Source of the DNA: Phyto melanocephala
Lineage: Eukaryota; Arthropoda; Insecta; Diptera; Rhinophoridae
Length of the DNA stretch: 64,000 nt
Direction of reading: 5' to 3'
Assembly (NCBI GenBank): GCA_941918925.1
Contig: OW799236.1
Location: 89,275,716 to 89,339,715 of the forward strand
In this document: piece by piece, positions 53,434-64,000 of the stretch
Position numbering within the stretch: the stretch's first letter is position 1
Layout of the letters: every line of letters starts with the position of its first letter
The notes under the pieces: generated by a model
What the model saw: the letters and a program-made list of their open reading frames with translations, nothing else
Databases searched by the model: none
What the model was told of the DNA's origin: nothing
Made by a program: the position numbers and the translations under genes

Positions 53434-54008
53434 GGGCACAATGAATCCGTCGTCCGTCAAACTTCAACTTTTTCAACTGACAACTTAGTTAAAATACATG
53501 TTTTCTTATGAGTGTTGTCACATTCAGTACGTCTCCGTCAACGCAAAGTACAAAAGTTGACCAACTTTTAACTTTTGACGTACGTCGAGTACTTTGACAA
53601 CTACCATATGGTTGTGCGCAAAAAGCGAAGTCAACCGGCTTTACAGCAGCCGCCGTTCTTTTTTGTGATGCATAAGCTGCCACAGAAGCATACAGTTGTT
53701 TTCAGTTAAAAACTCTTATTTTATTTATAGATTGTATGAATTTAAAGCAAAATTGACATTTTCTTAAAAAAATATTATTTTGTTTTATTAATTTTTTGTT
53801 ATTGTGAAGATAAGTTAAAAAAAAATTATATAAATAGTATCGGCCTTCAGCCGCCGCTGTTTGTTTTTGATTTGTCACAGCAGTCAACAATTTAACTTGA
53901 CTTATGATCCGTCAACACAAAGTACTCATTGCGCCAACCCCTCTCCGTCAATACGTTGATGTCAGTTGAAAAAGTTGAAGTTTGACGGACGACGGATTAA
54001 TTGTGCCA
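53434..54008. mobile_element. MITE with 48-bp terminal inverted repeats
   Basis: The left end GGCACAATGAATCCGTCGTC CGTCAAACTTCAACTTTTTC AACTGACA and the inverted right end ending ATTGTGCC differ at a single position over 48 bp. The element is about 575 bp. Internal GTCAAC and AAAGTAC words also recur in opposite orientation near each end (CGTCAACGCAAAGTAC at 53539; GTCAACACAAAGTAC at 53910 on the same strand). No coding. Target duplication not clear; superfamily unknown. Confidence 0.8.
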
Positions 54009-55139
54009 CAACCTTAAGGGTCGACCAGCGCATACATGGCGAAGAAAATTTTAAATTAAGATGAGAAAAATGAGTAAAAGCTGGAGTAAGGTAAAAAATA
54101 TGGCAATGGATTGATCTGAGTAAAAACAGGTTTTGAAGGACCTATCCTTGGCATAGCAGCAGATGCTTTCTTGGGGTTGCAAAAGCTTAACAGCATTTTA
54201 AACTGAGTTAATTATAGAAATATTGTTACAGGTTTTAATGTTAATAATTTAATTTACATGGTAAGTTTATTAGTTTAATTTATAGTAGTTTTATTTACCG
54301 TTGTTTATTAATATTTAACATATTCTTGTGTTGACTGGTTGGTCGACTAACATTTTTTGTAATATATAGACGAAAATTGTTATTATTTGTAACATACGCA
54401 GTTATTTTTTCGTAGATATTACTTAATGCCAAGACTGACTATCAGATCAGTTTTAGTCGTTCGATTGTATGTGTGTTCAGAAAGTGTGAACAAAAAAAAA
54501 ATATGTGCGACAGAACTTTTGAAAAGTGTGTCCGATTTAAAAATCGTTTGGAAATTTTCTTAAAATAGTAGCAATCAGAGTTTCTTTTTGTAAACCAGCT
54601 ATACAAAAAAATTTTCTGTTGCATCTTTTTTGTATGACAGTGTGGCATCCAATCACACATTTTGTTGCGATTTTCTCATGTAGGACAGAACTCTGTCAGA
54701 ATTTTATTTGACATAATCGCACGACTTTGTAGGATAGTCAGTGATTGCCTTTTACATTAATTATCTACGTCTTAGTTTAAATGTAACGGCCTTCTGGTAA
54801 TTTTCCAAAATGTACTTGCGTGCACGTGAGAGACCACCACAATGTTACCATAAATAGATGAACAGCACAGCCAAATTGATCAGTATAACAGAAGAGCTTG
54901 TTAAGTGTGTATCAAATTCACTTTGTAATTGGCTTGATGACTTCATGGCTTATGAAATTTCATAGGGCTGGAAATAAATGGAAATAAAAATAAAAAAGTG
55001 TGTCTGAATAAGAGTGCACTTTTATAAGTAAGTGTGTTTTGTGCAAGTGATAACTTTGAAGTTTAGTAGCTGTCACATATGGTTATTGCGATTATTAAAA
55101 ACGAATGTGAATACTAATTATACAAATTTGTAAAGTTAC
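54009..55139. other. Intergenic, little recognised
   Basis: 54900-54995 (TTTCATAGGGCTGGAAATAA ATGGAAATAAAAAT) resembles an A-rich LINE 3' tail, but no attached coding was found. Confidence 0.3.
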
Positions 55140-57262
55140 ACTGACACCAATTCCAACAAAGAGTTTTAAGTCGTGAAAGTACACTAATGAATATGTTCGC
55201 TGATTTCTTTTCTACCACTTATTTCCATGCGAATTTTGATGAATCAAATAATTATCGGCTAACAGAATGCTTAAATACAGCTATATCAATTTCATCTCTT
55301 GATGAATCAACAGTTCTAACCAGTTTAAAAAAGCTTAAATTTTCTTATAAATACGGACCTGATGAAATTCCCAGCTGCATTCTTATTAATTGTGCTGAGG
55401 CTTTCGCTGCCCCTCTTACTTTAATTTTCAACATTTCAATAAAGTGTGGTTATTTTCCTCTTTCATGGAAAGACTCTTTCATTATTCCATTATATAAATC
55501 TGCCTGCAGAAATAGCATTGCTAATTATAGAGGTATTGCTCAACTTAGTATCATACCGAAAATGTTTGAGAAAATCATAACAGATCATCTTTGTCATCAA
55601 GTGTCATCTATCTTGTCTCCTTTACAACACGGTTTTCGAAGGGTTGTTCAACTGTAACTAATCTGCTGCACTTTACTATGCTAGTAAACCGTGGTTTTGT
55701 TGAACAGAAGCAAACTGATGCAATTTACACTGACTTAAGTAAAGCTTTTGATAAAGTCAATCACAAACTTCTAATAAAAAAACTTGATCTGATGGGATTT
55801 ACGGAAAACTGTCTTAACTGGATTTATTCGTATTTGACGAATAGAAAGCAGAATGTTCGTTTTAAAAATATAACTTCTGAGCCTATTGCTGTTATTTCTG
55901 GTGTCCCACAGGGAAGTCATCTTGGCCCATTGCTGTTTTCCCTATTTATTAACGATCTGCCAAATTCGATTAAATTCTCGGATATTCTAATGTATGCTGA
56001 CGACGTAAAAATATTCCTTAGTTATAATCATCATGCTGATCATATCCTCCTTCAAAAGGACTTAGATGCTTTTTGTTCTTGGTGTAGTCTTAACCTAATG
56101 AAGCTGAATCCTGAAAAATGCAAATACATGTGTTTCTTTCGTAGATGCCATATTAACGTAAATTATGTCTTAAACGGTCATACCCTGGACAGACTCAAAA
56201 CTGTCTCCGACCTTTAAATTTTACTAGATCCCAAACTAAATTTTATTCAACATATCTCTGTTACTGTTAACAAATCACGTGCAGTACTTGGATTTATAAA
56301 ACGCTGGTCGAAGGAGTTTTAGGACCCATATATAACGAAACAATTATATACTTCCCTGGTCAGGCCTATTCTTGAGTATGGTTCAATAATTTGGGATCCA
56401 ACGTATACAACAATAGCATTTAACCTGTACAAAAACAATTCCTGTTATTTTGTCTTCGAGGCCTAAACTGGAATCCGTTAAACATGCCATCTTACACAAG
56501 TAGACTTGCCCTTATAAAGCTGCCAACGCTAAAGAGTCGAAGAACGATGCTAAATGTCACGTTTGTTCTCAACTTAATAAAGGGAAATGTATGCTCTGAT
56601 TTCTTGATATCCAATATCTCTTTAATGTACCATCTCGTTCTACACGTTATTTTTATCCACTATCTGTCAAAGTCTTCAGAAGAAATTATGCCAACTCTGA
56701 TCCGTTTTTAAAAATTTGTACTGAATTTAATAAATTTCATCAATATGTTGATTTTTCTTTTAATGTTAATGTTGACGAGCAATTTGGCTCAGGCTCCTGG
56801 CATCCAATATAGATTATAAACACAGTGTTTTTGGGTATATAAAGTTCATTAATGTTTCAATTTATTGCAATGCAATTTAACTTTTAAACTTTAGTAAATT
56901 TAACTCTAATGATTTTTAACTCTTGTGCTAAAATTCTTTTTAATATGGCTGCCAAGAACAGGTCTGTGAAAAAGACTGATCATTTTAATGGCGCCCAAAA
57001 TTATAAAATGCTCAAAATATCACTCAGTAAATACATACAAGATTTTGACATTTACATCGCTTAGGTTTAAGTAGCATACAACGTGAAGTTAATAATAATT
57101 TATTATAATGATAAAAAATAGTGGCGGTAACAGTTAATATTTTAAAGTCTAAATTAATTTTTATCTTGAATAACTGAAATTATGTAACTATTTTTACTGT
57201 CCAAAAGTCTGTAAGGATCTTGAATCCATAGACCTAAATAAATAAATAATAATAATAATAAT
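55140..57262 (+). mobile_element. Jockey-superfamily LINE with (TAA)n tail
   Basis: 5' truncated non-LTR retrotransposon: reverse transcriptase frames from 55187, decayed C-terminal region to about 56710, an about 500-bp 3' UTR and a 3' microsatellite tail (AAATAAATAAATAATAATAA, 57235-57262). No endonuclease is visible. It abuts a mariner relic at 57263. Confidence 0.75.
55187..56217 (+). pseudogene. LINE reverse transcriptase with one central frameshift
   Basis: The first frame (55187-55657) covers the fingers: DESTVLTSLKKLKFSYKYGP, DEIPSCILIN, PLSWKDSFIIPLYKS, NYRGIAQLSIIPKMFEKI and LSPLQHGFR. The frame then shifts near 55640 and continues SKGCSTVTNLLHF, DAIYTDLSKAFDKVNHKLL, SGVPQGSHLGPLLFSLFIND and the catalytic MYADDVKIF box, ending at TAA 56215-56217. 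The serine and glycine around PQG are normal but H replaces the usual V/I in QGSxLGP. Downstream thumb pieces (SVTVNKSRAVLGFIKRWSKE, TSLVRPILEYGSIIWDP) lie behind further stops. Dead copy. Confidence 0.85.
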
Positions 57263-57930
57263 CAACCATTCGAAAAGTGTTCAAACAATTAGAAGATACT
57301 GGTTCAGTTAGGGACAGCAAGACTACTGCGCGCCAATGTGCCGGTACGTCTCATGAAAACATTGCTGTTGTGACGAATAAAACGCCAAAAACCCAATAAC
57401 TCAATTTGGCATCGTATTCCACAACCTTAAATTTTACGAAGTACTACGCTGCGAGTTTTTTCAAGAGACCTTCACCTTTATGCATCCAAAAATCAACTCA
57501 AATCACGAGACCATAGAAAGCGCCGGTAATTCGTTCAATGGGTAAAGTGAAGTCAATGCTAATTTTTCGAAAAAATTCATTTTCCATCGCATTTCCATCT
57601 GAATGGCTTCGTGAATAGAAAACATTGATCAAAACTCTAATAAAATCCATGAAAAATAAGTGCACACACAACGATTTCCACAACAAGTAATTTCAAAAGG
57701 TTCTGATGTCAACTGGCCACCAAGATTATGCGATTTAACGCCGTGCGATCTTGTTCTTTGGAGTCTTGTGAAATCTCGAGTTAATGTAATAAACCAGTAA
57801 CAATTCCGGAACTAAAGTCCGAGACTATCCGACTATAGGAAAGATACAGCCTCATCTCCGTAAAAAATAATAGAAAAATCACATAAAAAACGAGCAATTG
57901 CCTAACATCAAAGTCATGGGGACCATTTGA
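57263..57930 (+). pseudogene. Mariner transposase relic (DD41D-like group)
   Basis: Plus strand, several frames: TIRKVFKQLEDTGSVRDSKT, ENIAVV, LRVFSRDLHLYASKNQL, KSRDHRKRR, the first catalytic neighbourhood in decayed form (HFPSHFHLNGFVNRKH), and the last catalytic region WPPRLCDLTPCDLVLWSLVK followed by TIPELKSETIR. The order fits mariner transposases of the LNGYVNKQN type. The part around the second Asp is not recognisable. Terminal repeats were not found. The LINE tail lies directly upstream, so the 5' part of this mariner may have been displaced. Confidence 0.65.
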
Positions 57931-59216
57931 TATATATTTTATTTTATACCCAATCGAAACGTTTTAAAACTAAAATGTCCAAATGCTAACGTAAAATTAT
58001 TAATCCGAATCGTGACAATAGGTATGTTTGTTTCGACATGATAATGACTAAAACAATGTTTTTAAATTAAAATTTTACCTCTCTCCCGTAGCAATTCCTT
58101 TAACTTCATTTATATGCAAAAACCAAAATAAATTATTATTTCGCTAAGCTGTCATAATCATCAAAGGGGGCATTCACATTACAAATATTGTACAAACAGT
58201 AAGATTAAAAACAACAACAAGAATTCGTATGATTTAATATGCTGTGATATAAATGTGTGTGTGTCTAACCAAAAGAAGGTAACAAATAAATATACGAAAC
58301 TTATTATATTTGTGCACGATTACTATTTAAATAAATAGTACAGTTTTTGGCTTAAAATATAATCCAGCAAATTTGTCATTCTTTAAAATTTCTAAGATAA
58401 AATAACAAACGATACACAACTAACACACATGTATGCATACATACGATCACATACATACGTATACAGCTAATAAACAGCAAAAAGAAAGAAAAACAAAGAA
58501 GACAATAACACAAATAAATAAGAATCTAAAACTTTTTTTCTAAATGTATGTTGGTTTGGTGTATGGTATGGAGTATGAAGAATATGAAATTCATTGATAA
58601 AAATCAAACACAGGAATTTCATTCATCCAACAACTAGAGTGCACATACACACACGCACACTTACCCATCTGATTCTATTGTTACAACAAAAAGCTTTACT
58701 ATCAATGAAAGCTTTTGTTTGTTAAAAGCTTCACGTTCGTCCTTTAACAGTAGTATGCAGTAGATGATGGTGTGTTTTGTTGTTGCTGGTTTTTTTTTGT
58801 TTTTCTTATCACACATTTCGTGTAGTAAAATTCAGTTTTAAGTAACGATTTGACTGGCATCGTTCGTGTTTTTCTATTGGCCACTTGTTGGTGTTGTTTG
58901 TTTATATTATGTTGCCTCTCGCCACAAGCGTAACTAGACAATTTTTGAGGGTTCATTAAAGGAATTTTCAAATATTAACCACTTACATTGATTATGCATA
59001 TAAAGTTAACTCAGTTAAAGGTTAAAATCCACCCCAAAAAACAAAATGTTTAGGCTTTTGTCACCCCAAAAAAAGTATTTGCAGCTACGCTAGTGCTACT
59101 CGCACTGATTTCTCCACACCACTTACACTTACACACTTTTGCGGCGCGGGTTTTTCTGAGTGTTAGTGTATATTGCAAACACAACAACATCATGTTTACA
59201 TACAGTTAGTTCGGTT
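57931..59216. other. Low-repeat stretch, possibly upstream regulatory DNA
   Basis: No transposon recognised. CACATACA/ACACAC-rich segments (58425-58460, 58640-58665) and ACAACAACA words, as often seen upstream of fly genes. Confidence 0.3.
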
Positions 59217-59512
59217 TATAAAAGTCTTTGCATTTAATGGGCAACAAGGCATTGTTCAACAAGTGTCGCCAACGGTAACATCAAACGTCAAACGCTCGCA
59301 CAACGTTAATAGGGAAATTATTAGTGGACAAAAAATAACAATTTAATAATTTAATTTTTGACGGTATTTAAAATAAATTAATTAAAATTTTGGAATTTTT
59401 ATGCTCAATAATTTTTGGTGAATTTTAAGTGCAAAAAAAAAGAGAAAATTTAAGTGAACCCCATAAAGAAAAATTGTTGAAAAAATTTTGTGTTGCAAAA
59501 TAAATAAAAAAT
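59217..59512 (+). promoter_or_regulatory. Putative core promoter and first non-coding exon
   Basis: TATAAAAG at 59217-59224 is followed 25-35 bp later by GGCATTGTTC, a possible initiator. The next about 260 bp have no long open frame, have several stops in all frames and end at AAAAAAT|GTGAGT (donor at 59513). This fits a TATA-box promoter with a 5' UTR exon of a gene that continues to the right of the window. No coding exon was found before 64000, so it remains a proposal. Confidence 0.3.
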
Positions 59513-59518
59513 GTGAGT

Positions 59519-61336
59519 TTCATAAATATATTTTTCTATAATTTATTATATAAGGACACTAAAACCAAAACACTTGAAAAAATAAACGATGATTTAAGCA
59601 CAATATAAGCACTTAAGCTAATCACTTTAGAATAACAATATACAAATATAAATGATAACCGGAATATATCAGTAATTTTGAAAATATTGTGCCATCCAGA
59701 GTGTATTTTTAACAATTGCAATTATAAATCACTTAATTAATAAAAACCTTTAAACATTAGCTAACGACTGAAAATTAATTCACCTGTTGAGTTCTAGCTG
59801 CCGAAAAATAAATAAATTTTTTTTAAAGAAATTTAGAGAACCAAAAAAAATATTGTTTGAATAAGGACATATCGCAAGGTTTTGAAACTTAAACAAAGAA
59901 AAATTAAAAAAAAAATTATTTTAATTTTCAATAAAATTTTTTGTTTGCAACTAAAAAAATTGTAATAAAAATATTATCGATTTTTAAACAAATTAAGAAT
60001 ACAAACAAACAAACGATTTGTTCAAATAAATTTTTAATATTTTTTTTCTATTAATTTAGTTGCATACATTTAAAAAATGTTCTTTAATCCTCAATTTAAA
60101 TAAAATTTTTACCAAAAGAATCAACAACAAACTGTTAAAAACTGTCAGTTTAAAAACCTTAAAAAAAGTCAATCCAACAGAACTATTTATTGGGTAGAAA
60201 TATACTTAAAGATACGCCAGACAATTAGGACACTCTTCCAAAACTTTACGACAACAATATCTTTAACTAAATGAGAATTGTAAAGAACACCCACACGTTA
60301 GTGCAAATAATACTCTAATTTATTGTTTCAGCCAATGTGTTGATCTAACATTGCAGACACACGTTCAATTTTTTTTGTCAAGTTTTTCAAACATACTACT
60401 TGTAAAAATTAATTTAAATTGATTTCTGTGACGTAGGCTGCAGGCAATTTTAAAACAATTTTAGTATTCAAAATGTCTTTTTCAAGAAAACAACAAGAAA
60501 AAATCAAAAATTCGTCACAACAATTGCACTCAGCTGTTATCTTGACTGTAAATTGAAACATTCGATGGAAAGGGAATTTCAAAAGCAAGTTCGCATCAAG
60601 TTCTCAAAGTATGAGTGTATTAGTAAAAAAGTGAAACTTTTTTTTTATTAACTCATAATTTATTTTTTGGCTCTTTCTATATTAAGAAAATGACAATAAG
60701 TATTAAAATCTTAAACTAGCTAATTTCTGGGTCTTTTGCCATTGCAATAGAGACTCCAATTTTCATTGCATAGCGGTCATCATTGTAACGAGACCGCGAG
60801 GGCCAATGTGTCGATCCTCCTGAGTCGAGTATGACCATTATAATACAGCAGATTCTGTGCGAGAGGATTTGGATGAGTTTCTAGTTTTCGTACATATTTC
60901 GAGCAGAAGGTTTTTATTTCGTCGCGAACAAATGGAATATTAGAAACTTGTGAATATTCGCGTTACTAATGTACCACGGGTCGCAATATTTTGTTTTACC
61001 GTCTTTGTAATTTCTCTATATTAGAAGCAGAGTATTGAAACTTGATTCACAAAACTTGATCGTGTAACCCCTGTGTAAGGAAATATTCAAGCCAAGAACT
61101 ATTCGAAACAATAAAAATATTTGTAGAAATTGTAATTAATTCTACACGAACATTTCTTTGAATATCTTTAGGCGAGAATTTTTTCTGAGCAAATAAATTT
61201 TTTCTTACAATTAATGTAAAATTTTTTTCAATAAGTTTAACAGACCATGGACTAAAAACTAAATCTTTTTTAAAACTGAACTAAATTTAAAAAAAAAATT
61301 TGCCCCGATTTTTATTTATTTATTTTAAATAAAATC
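59519..61336. other. Non-coding, possibly first intron
   Basis: AT-rich with many A/T runs to about 60200, then unrecognised. No transposon recognised. Confidence 0.35.
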
Positions 61337-62174
61337 TAAAAAGGTTTTCCAATAGCGATGATATGATATTGAAGTGACGTTTCGACCATTTGTAATATGT
61401 CATGATCTGTCATTTGTTTTTTATTGTATTCAGTAGTGTTTACAATTTCATCATGGAGAGAATTACGCAAGAACAACGTTTAACAATTATTCAGTTTTAT
61501 TATCAAAATAATCGTTCTTTAATTGCAAATTTTTGTGCGCTTTTGCCATTTTATGGTCGTAATAACCGTCCGAGTGTGTGCGCTATTCGTCGATTTTAAT
61601 GCGAAGAAAATCCACAAATTATTCATGAAAAATGATTACATTTATCTAGGTTGATAGTTCGGTGTAGTTTATGGTCTGCTGGAGTCGTCGGTCCTCATTT
61701 CTTTCAAAATGAAGCTGTTAACACCGTTACTGCCGATAGAGAGCGGTATAGATCGATGATAACCAACTTCTTATGGCCGAAATAGGAAGAAGTGGTTCCA
61801 ACAAGATGGGGCTACGTGCCACACAGCAAATGCAACAATTGAATTATTGCGAGAAAAGTTTGGAGATTCAATGATTTTAAGAAATCGTAATATCGAATGG
61901 CCTCTAATAAGTTGTGATTTAACACCATTGGACTATTTCTTGTGGGTTTATTTGAAGTCATTGGTATTTCGAAATATACCAGACTCTCTTCAAGCTTTAC
62001 AAGTCAATATGGAACGTGAAAAAGAAGTCGTGGAGGCCATTGGAATTACGTTTTACTTAGAACTTAATTGTATTGATTGTACTTCACATTAACTTTTTTT
62101 GAATTTTGATTTTGGTTAAAAATTAATGTGTTTTGTTTAAGAAATCATATCACTCTTATTGGAAACCCTTTTAT
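61337..62174 (+). mobile_element. Mariner-type element, DD41D-like, with terminal repeats
   Basis: Left end AAAAGGTTTTCCAATAGCGATGATATGAT and inverted right end ATCATATCACTCTTATTGGAAACCCTTTT match over about 28 bp. TA occurs at the left edge (61337-61338) and right edge (about 62172-62173). About 835 bp, so internally deleted relative to about 1.3 kb. The right repeat lies 50 bp after the transposase frame end. Confidence 0.8.
61453..62092 (+). pseudogene. Mariner transposase, deleted and frameshifted
   Basis: ATG 61453 begins MERITQEQRLTIIQFYYQNN, LIANFCALLPFYGRNNRPSV, stopping at 61598. A deletion removes much of the centre. WSAGVVGPHFFQNEAVNTVT and ERYRSMITNFLWPK follow in another frame. 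From 61793 one frame reads WFQQDGATCHTANATIELL, REKFGDSMILRNRNIEWPL, ISCDLTPLDYFLWVYLKSLV to the stop at 62090-62092. The Asp in QQDG and the Asp in TPLDYF are separated by exactly 41 residues in one uninterrupted frame, so DD41D is directly supported. The first catalytic Asp is lost in the deletion. Confidence 0.82.
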
Positions 62175-63444
62175 AATAATAAAGATCAACTTTTTACTAT
62201 ATACAATTTTTATCAAAAAATTGCAGGCTTAAATACTTTTTTGAAAAATGTTATTTATTAAAGGATAGGTTGTAAAATTAACAAATGTTGGAACTCATTG
62301 TCTACATCAATCATTGCATTTTTGTATTAATTAAGCAGAAACTACTGTACTTGTTTTGTGTTTTTTACTAGAAGGTTTAACTCATATTCTACAGTGTTGC
62401 GTATGAGTAATATTTTTTAGTTGTTGCTAGAAGGTTTTACAAATATTCCACAGTGTTGTGTATGAGTAATATTTTTTAGTAATTATTAATAATACGTCCA
62501 CACGTCCCTATTTTTATTTTTAAAATTTTTTATATTAAGGAACTAACTTTCTATTTGTTATAAAGAAAGAATAAACTGAAAAAGTAAGTTTTATGCCCAC
62601 ACCAGTCAAGTGCAATACATTTTCGAGATCAGCTACAAAAATACATGGCATATAGACTGGTCAGTACCCATATTTTTTTGAATGCCTCGATTCAACCACA
62701 GCCAACAACATAAAATTAAAAACAAAAAACAAATACAAATTTTATATATGGTCGTACCGAATCAATATTCACAGTCATGTAGGTATAGTGACTACATCGA
62801 AGCTTAGCTTAAATTGAATGTTATGCCATTTTGCTTCATTACTTCCGACGCCATCTTTAATTTTTTACTCAGTCAGGTGTATTTAGGTAGTCAAGACCTT
62901 TTATTTATTAGTCATATGGATAAATTGACAGAAAAAGTTATCCGCCGTATTATTTCAGACTCCATCTTGGCTTTTAACTTTTTCATATTTTAGTGCATTC
63001 TGCTATTTAGGCTCTTTCGTGTGATAGCAATATTAACGGGGTTAAAGTTGGCACATTTTTAAAACTCAAACTAACCCTATTTATAAATTCATTATACGCT
63101 ATTTTATACTGAGCATGCTGGATTTAAAACTGTTTTAAAGTCTCTTATTGCTTGTCAACGTCTTTGTTTTGCTATCTTTATCGTTTCTCTGCTGTCCAGA
63201 AACTAAAAAAATTTTCTTTTTTTTTGGTAAATTTTATCAGGGTACTTTAGTCCTTTTAGACCTTCAATTTGTCCCGAAACAAAAACTAATAATGCATCAC
63301 TGGTATTTACTTTACTGGTACTTTAGAAAACAGTCTTTATTTTTGGACAACTAAGCGCCTTCTTGACCGATTTTAGTAATTATTTCGGTATATTTGTGGG
63401 GGTTTGTCGAAAAATACAGATCAGTTTTCATAACACTTAACCTC
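62175..63444. other. Intergenic with a decayed hairpin-type repeat
   Basis: 62350-62490 holds a direct duplication (TAGAAGGTTTNAC ... TATTC(T/C)ACAGTGTTGNGTAT, AGTAATATTTTTTAGT). 62727-62990 resembles the third hairpin-headed subfamily: TATATATGGTCGTACCGAAT in place of TATATTCGGCCGTGCCGAAT, then CCGACGCCATCTTTAATTTT and GTAGTCAAGACC. Nothing else recognised. Confidence 0.4.
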
Positions 63445-64000
63445 GTGGTTCATGACATTTTAATAAAGAAGCTAAGATATTATGGAATATTTGGTAGTAA
63501 ATTATCTCTGCTTCAAAGTTATCTAGTAAACCGCCAATAGTCTGTCCAAGTTAACTCCAGTAACAGCTCTTTAAAGCTCGTTAAACATGGTCTGCCTCAA
63601 GGTAGTGTACTGGGACCCTTATTTTTCACAATTTATATTAATGATATAGAAAATCTTAATTTATATGGAAAAGTTTTCATCTATGCTGATGACATATGCC
63701 TTTTTTACCCATATAAACATGAAACCGTTGTTCAAGCCTATATGGAGTGGGATTCAGCTCTAATCTGTGAATTCTTGAGAATCAACAAGCTAGTTTTAAA
63801 TGCCAGTAAAACTCAGGTAATAAGATTTAAGCAATTCAGCCACAATAATATCAACTTTAGTGTCTTTGTTAACGGTAATGAAATTGTTGATGTACATTCA
63901 GTAAAATACCTGGGCGTTCACTTACGACATAATTTATCTTGGAATATGCATATTCAGCATTTGAAAACTAAAGCGTCTCAAGGACTTGGTCTACTTTACA
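63445..64000 (+). pseudogene. Jockey-superfamily LINE reverse transcriptase, runs off window
   Basis: The frame from 63445 reads VVHDILIKKLRYYGIFGSK, LSLLQSYLVNRQ, stop TAG (63538-63540), SVQVNSSNSSSLKLVKHG, LPQGSVLGPLFFTIYINDIE, the catalytic FIYADDICLFYPYK box, LRINKLVLNASKTQVIRF and VHSVKYLGVHLRHNLSW. It is still open at the right edge. Everything 5' of the DxxxHxxL helix (before 63445) is missing. Apart from one stop the frame is intact over 185 codons. It is a different subfamily from the copies at 22546 and 55187. Confidence 0.8.

Overview
The window is about 64 kb of AT-rich eukaryotic DNA, almost certainly from a higher fly (Diptera; calyptrate-like is my best guess). The reasons are a gene with very short (about 60-70 bp) and very long introns; many copies of a mini-me/DINE-1-like Helitron-type repeat with GTCC/GTCT microsatellite blocks and the core TATACTTTATGGGGTCGGAA; and mariner relics with DD41D-like spacing. 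No tRNA, rRNA, CRISPR array or prokaryotic gene was seen.

The left 25 kb carries the only host gene I can support. It is a plus-strand gene with six visible coding exons (3638-3772, 8072-8262, 14151-14297, 14368-14524, 24522-24806, 24869-24991) and phase-compatible GT/AG junctions, giving at least about 346 residues of charged, coiled-coil-rich protein. Its 5' exons lie upstream of the visible exons or outside the window. Poly(A) signals follow the stop. Its 4.3, 5.9 and 10 kb introns are packed with transposable elements.

The remainder (25-64 kb) is mostly a nested transposon landscape: mini-me-like copies; a 2.4 kb Helitron whose interior is an about 18-unit, about 118-bp minisatellite with alternating unit types; a TTAA-flanked piggyBac-like element; DD41D-like mariners; a Tc1-like element; several MITE families; Jockey-type LINE fragments; RNase H-bearing LINE fragments; and the 3' end of a Gypsy-like pol gene. 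Several insertions can be ordered relatively: a mariner derivative 13-14 bp inside a Gypsy LTR, a MITE inside a LINE zinc-knuckle codon run, and an RNase H LINE fragment inside another repeat. A possible promoter with first non-coding exon lies at about 59.2-59.5 kb.

The elements do not form one pathway. The most notable structural signal is one minisatellite unit found in two unrelated transposon classes: a hAT-type element with an 8-bp target duplication inside the host gene, and the Helitron at 30-32.6 kb.
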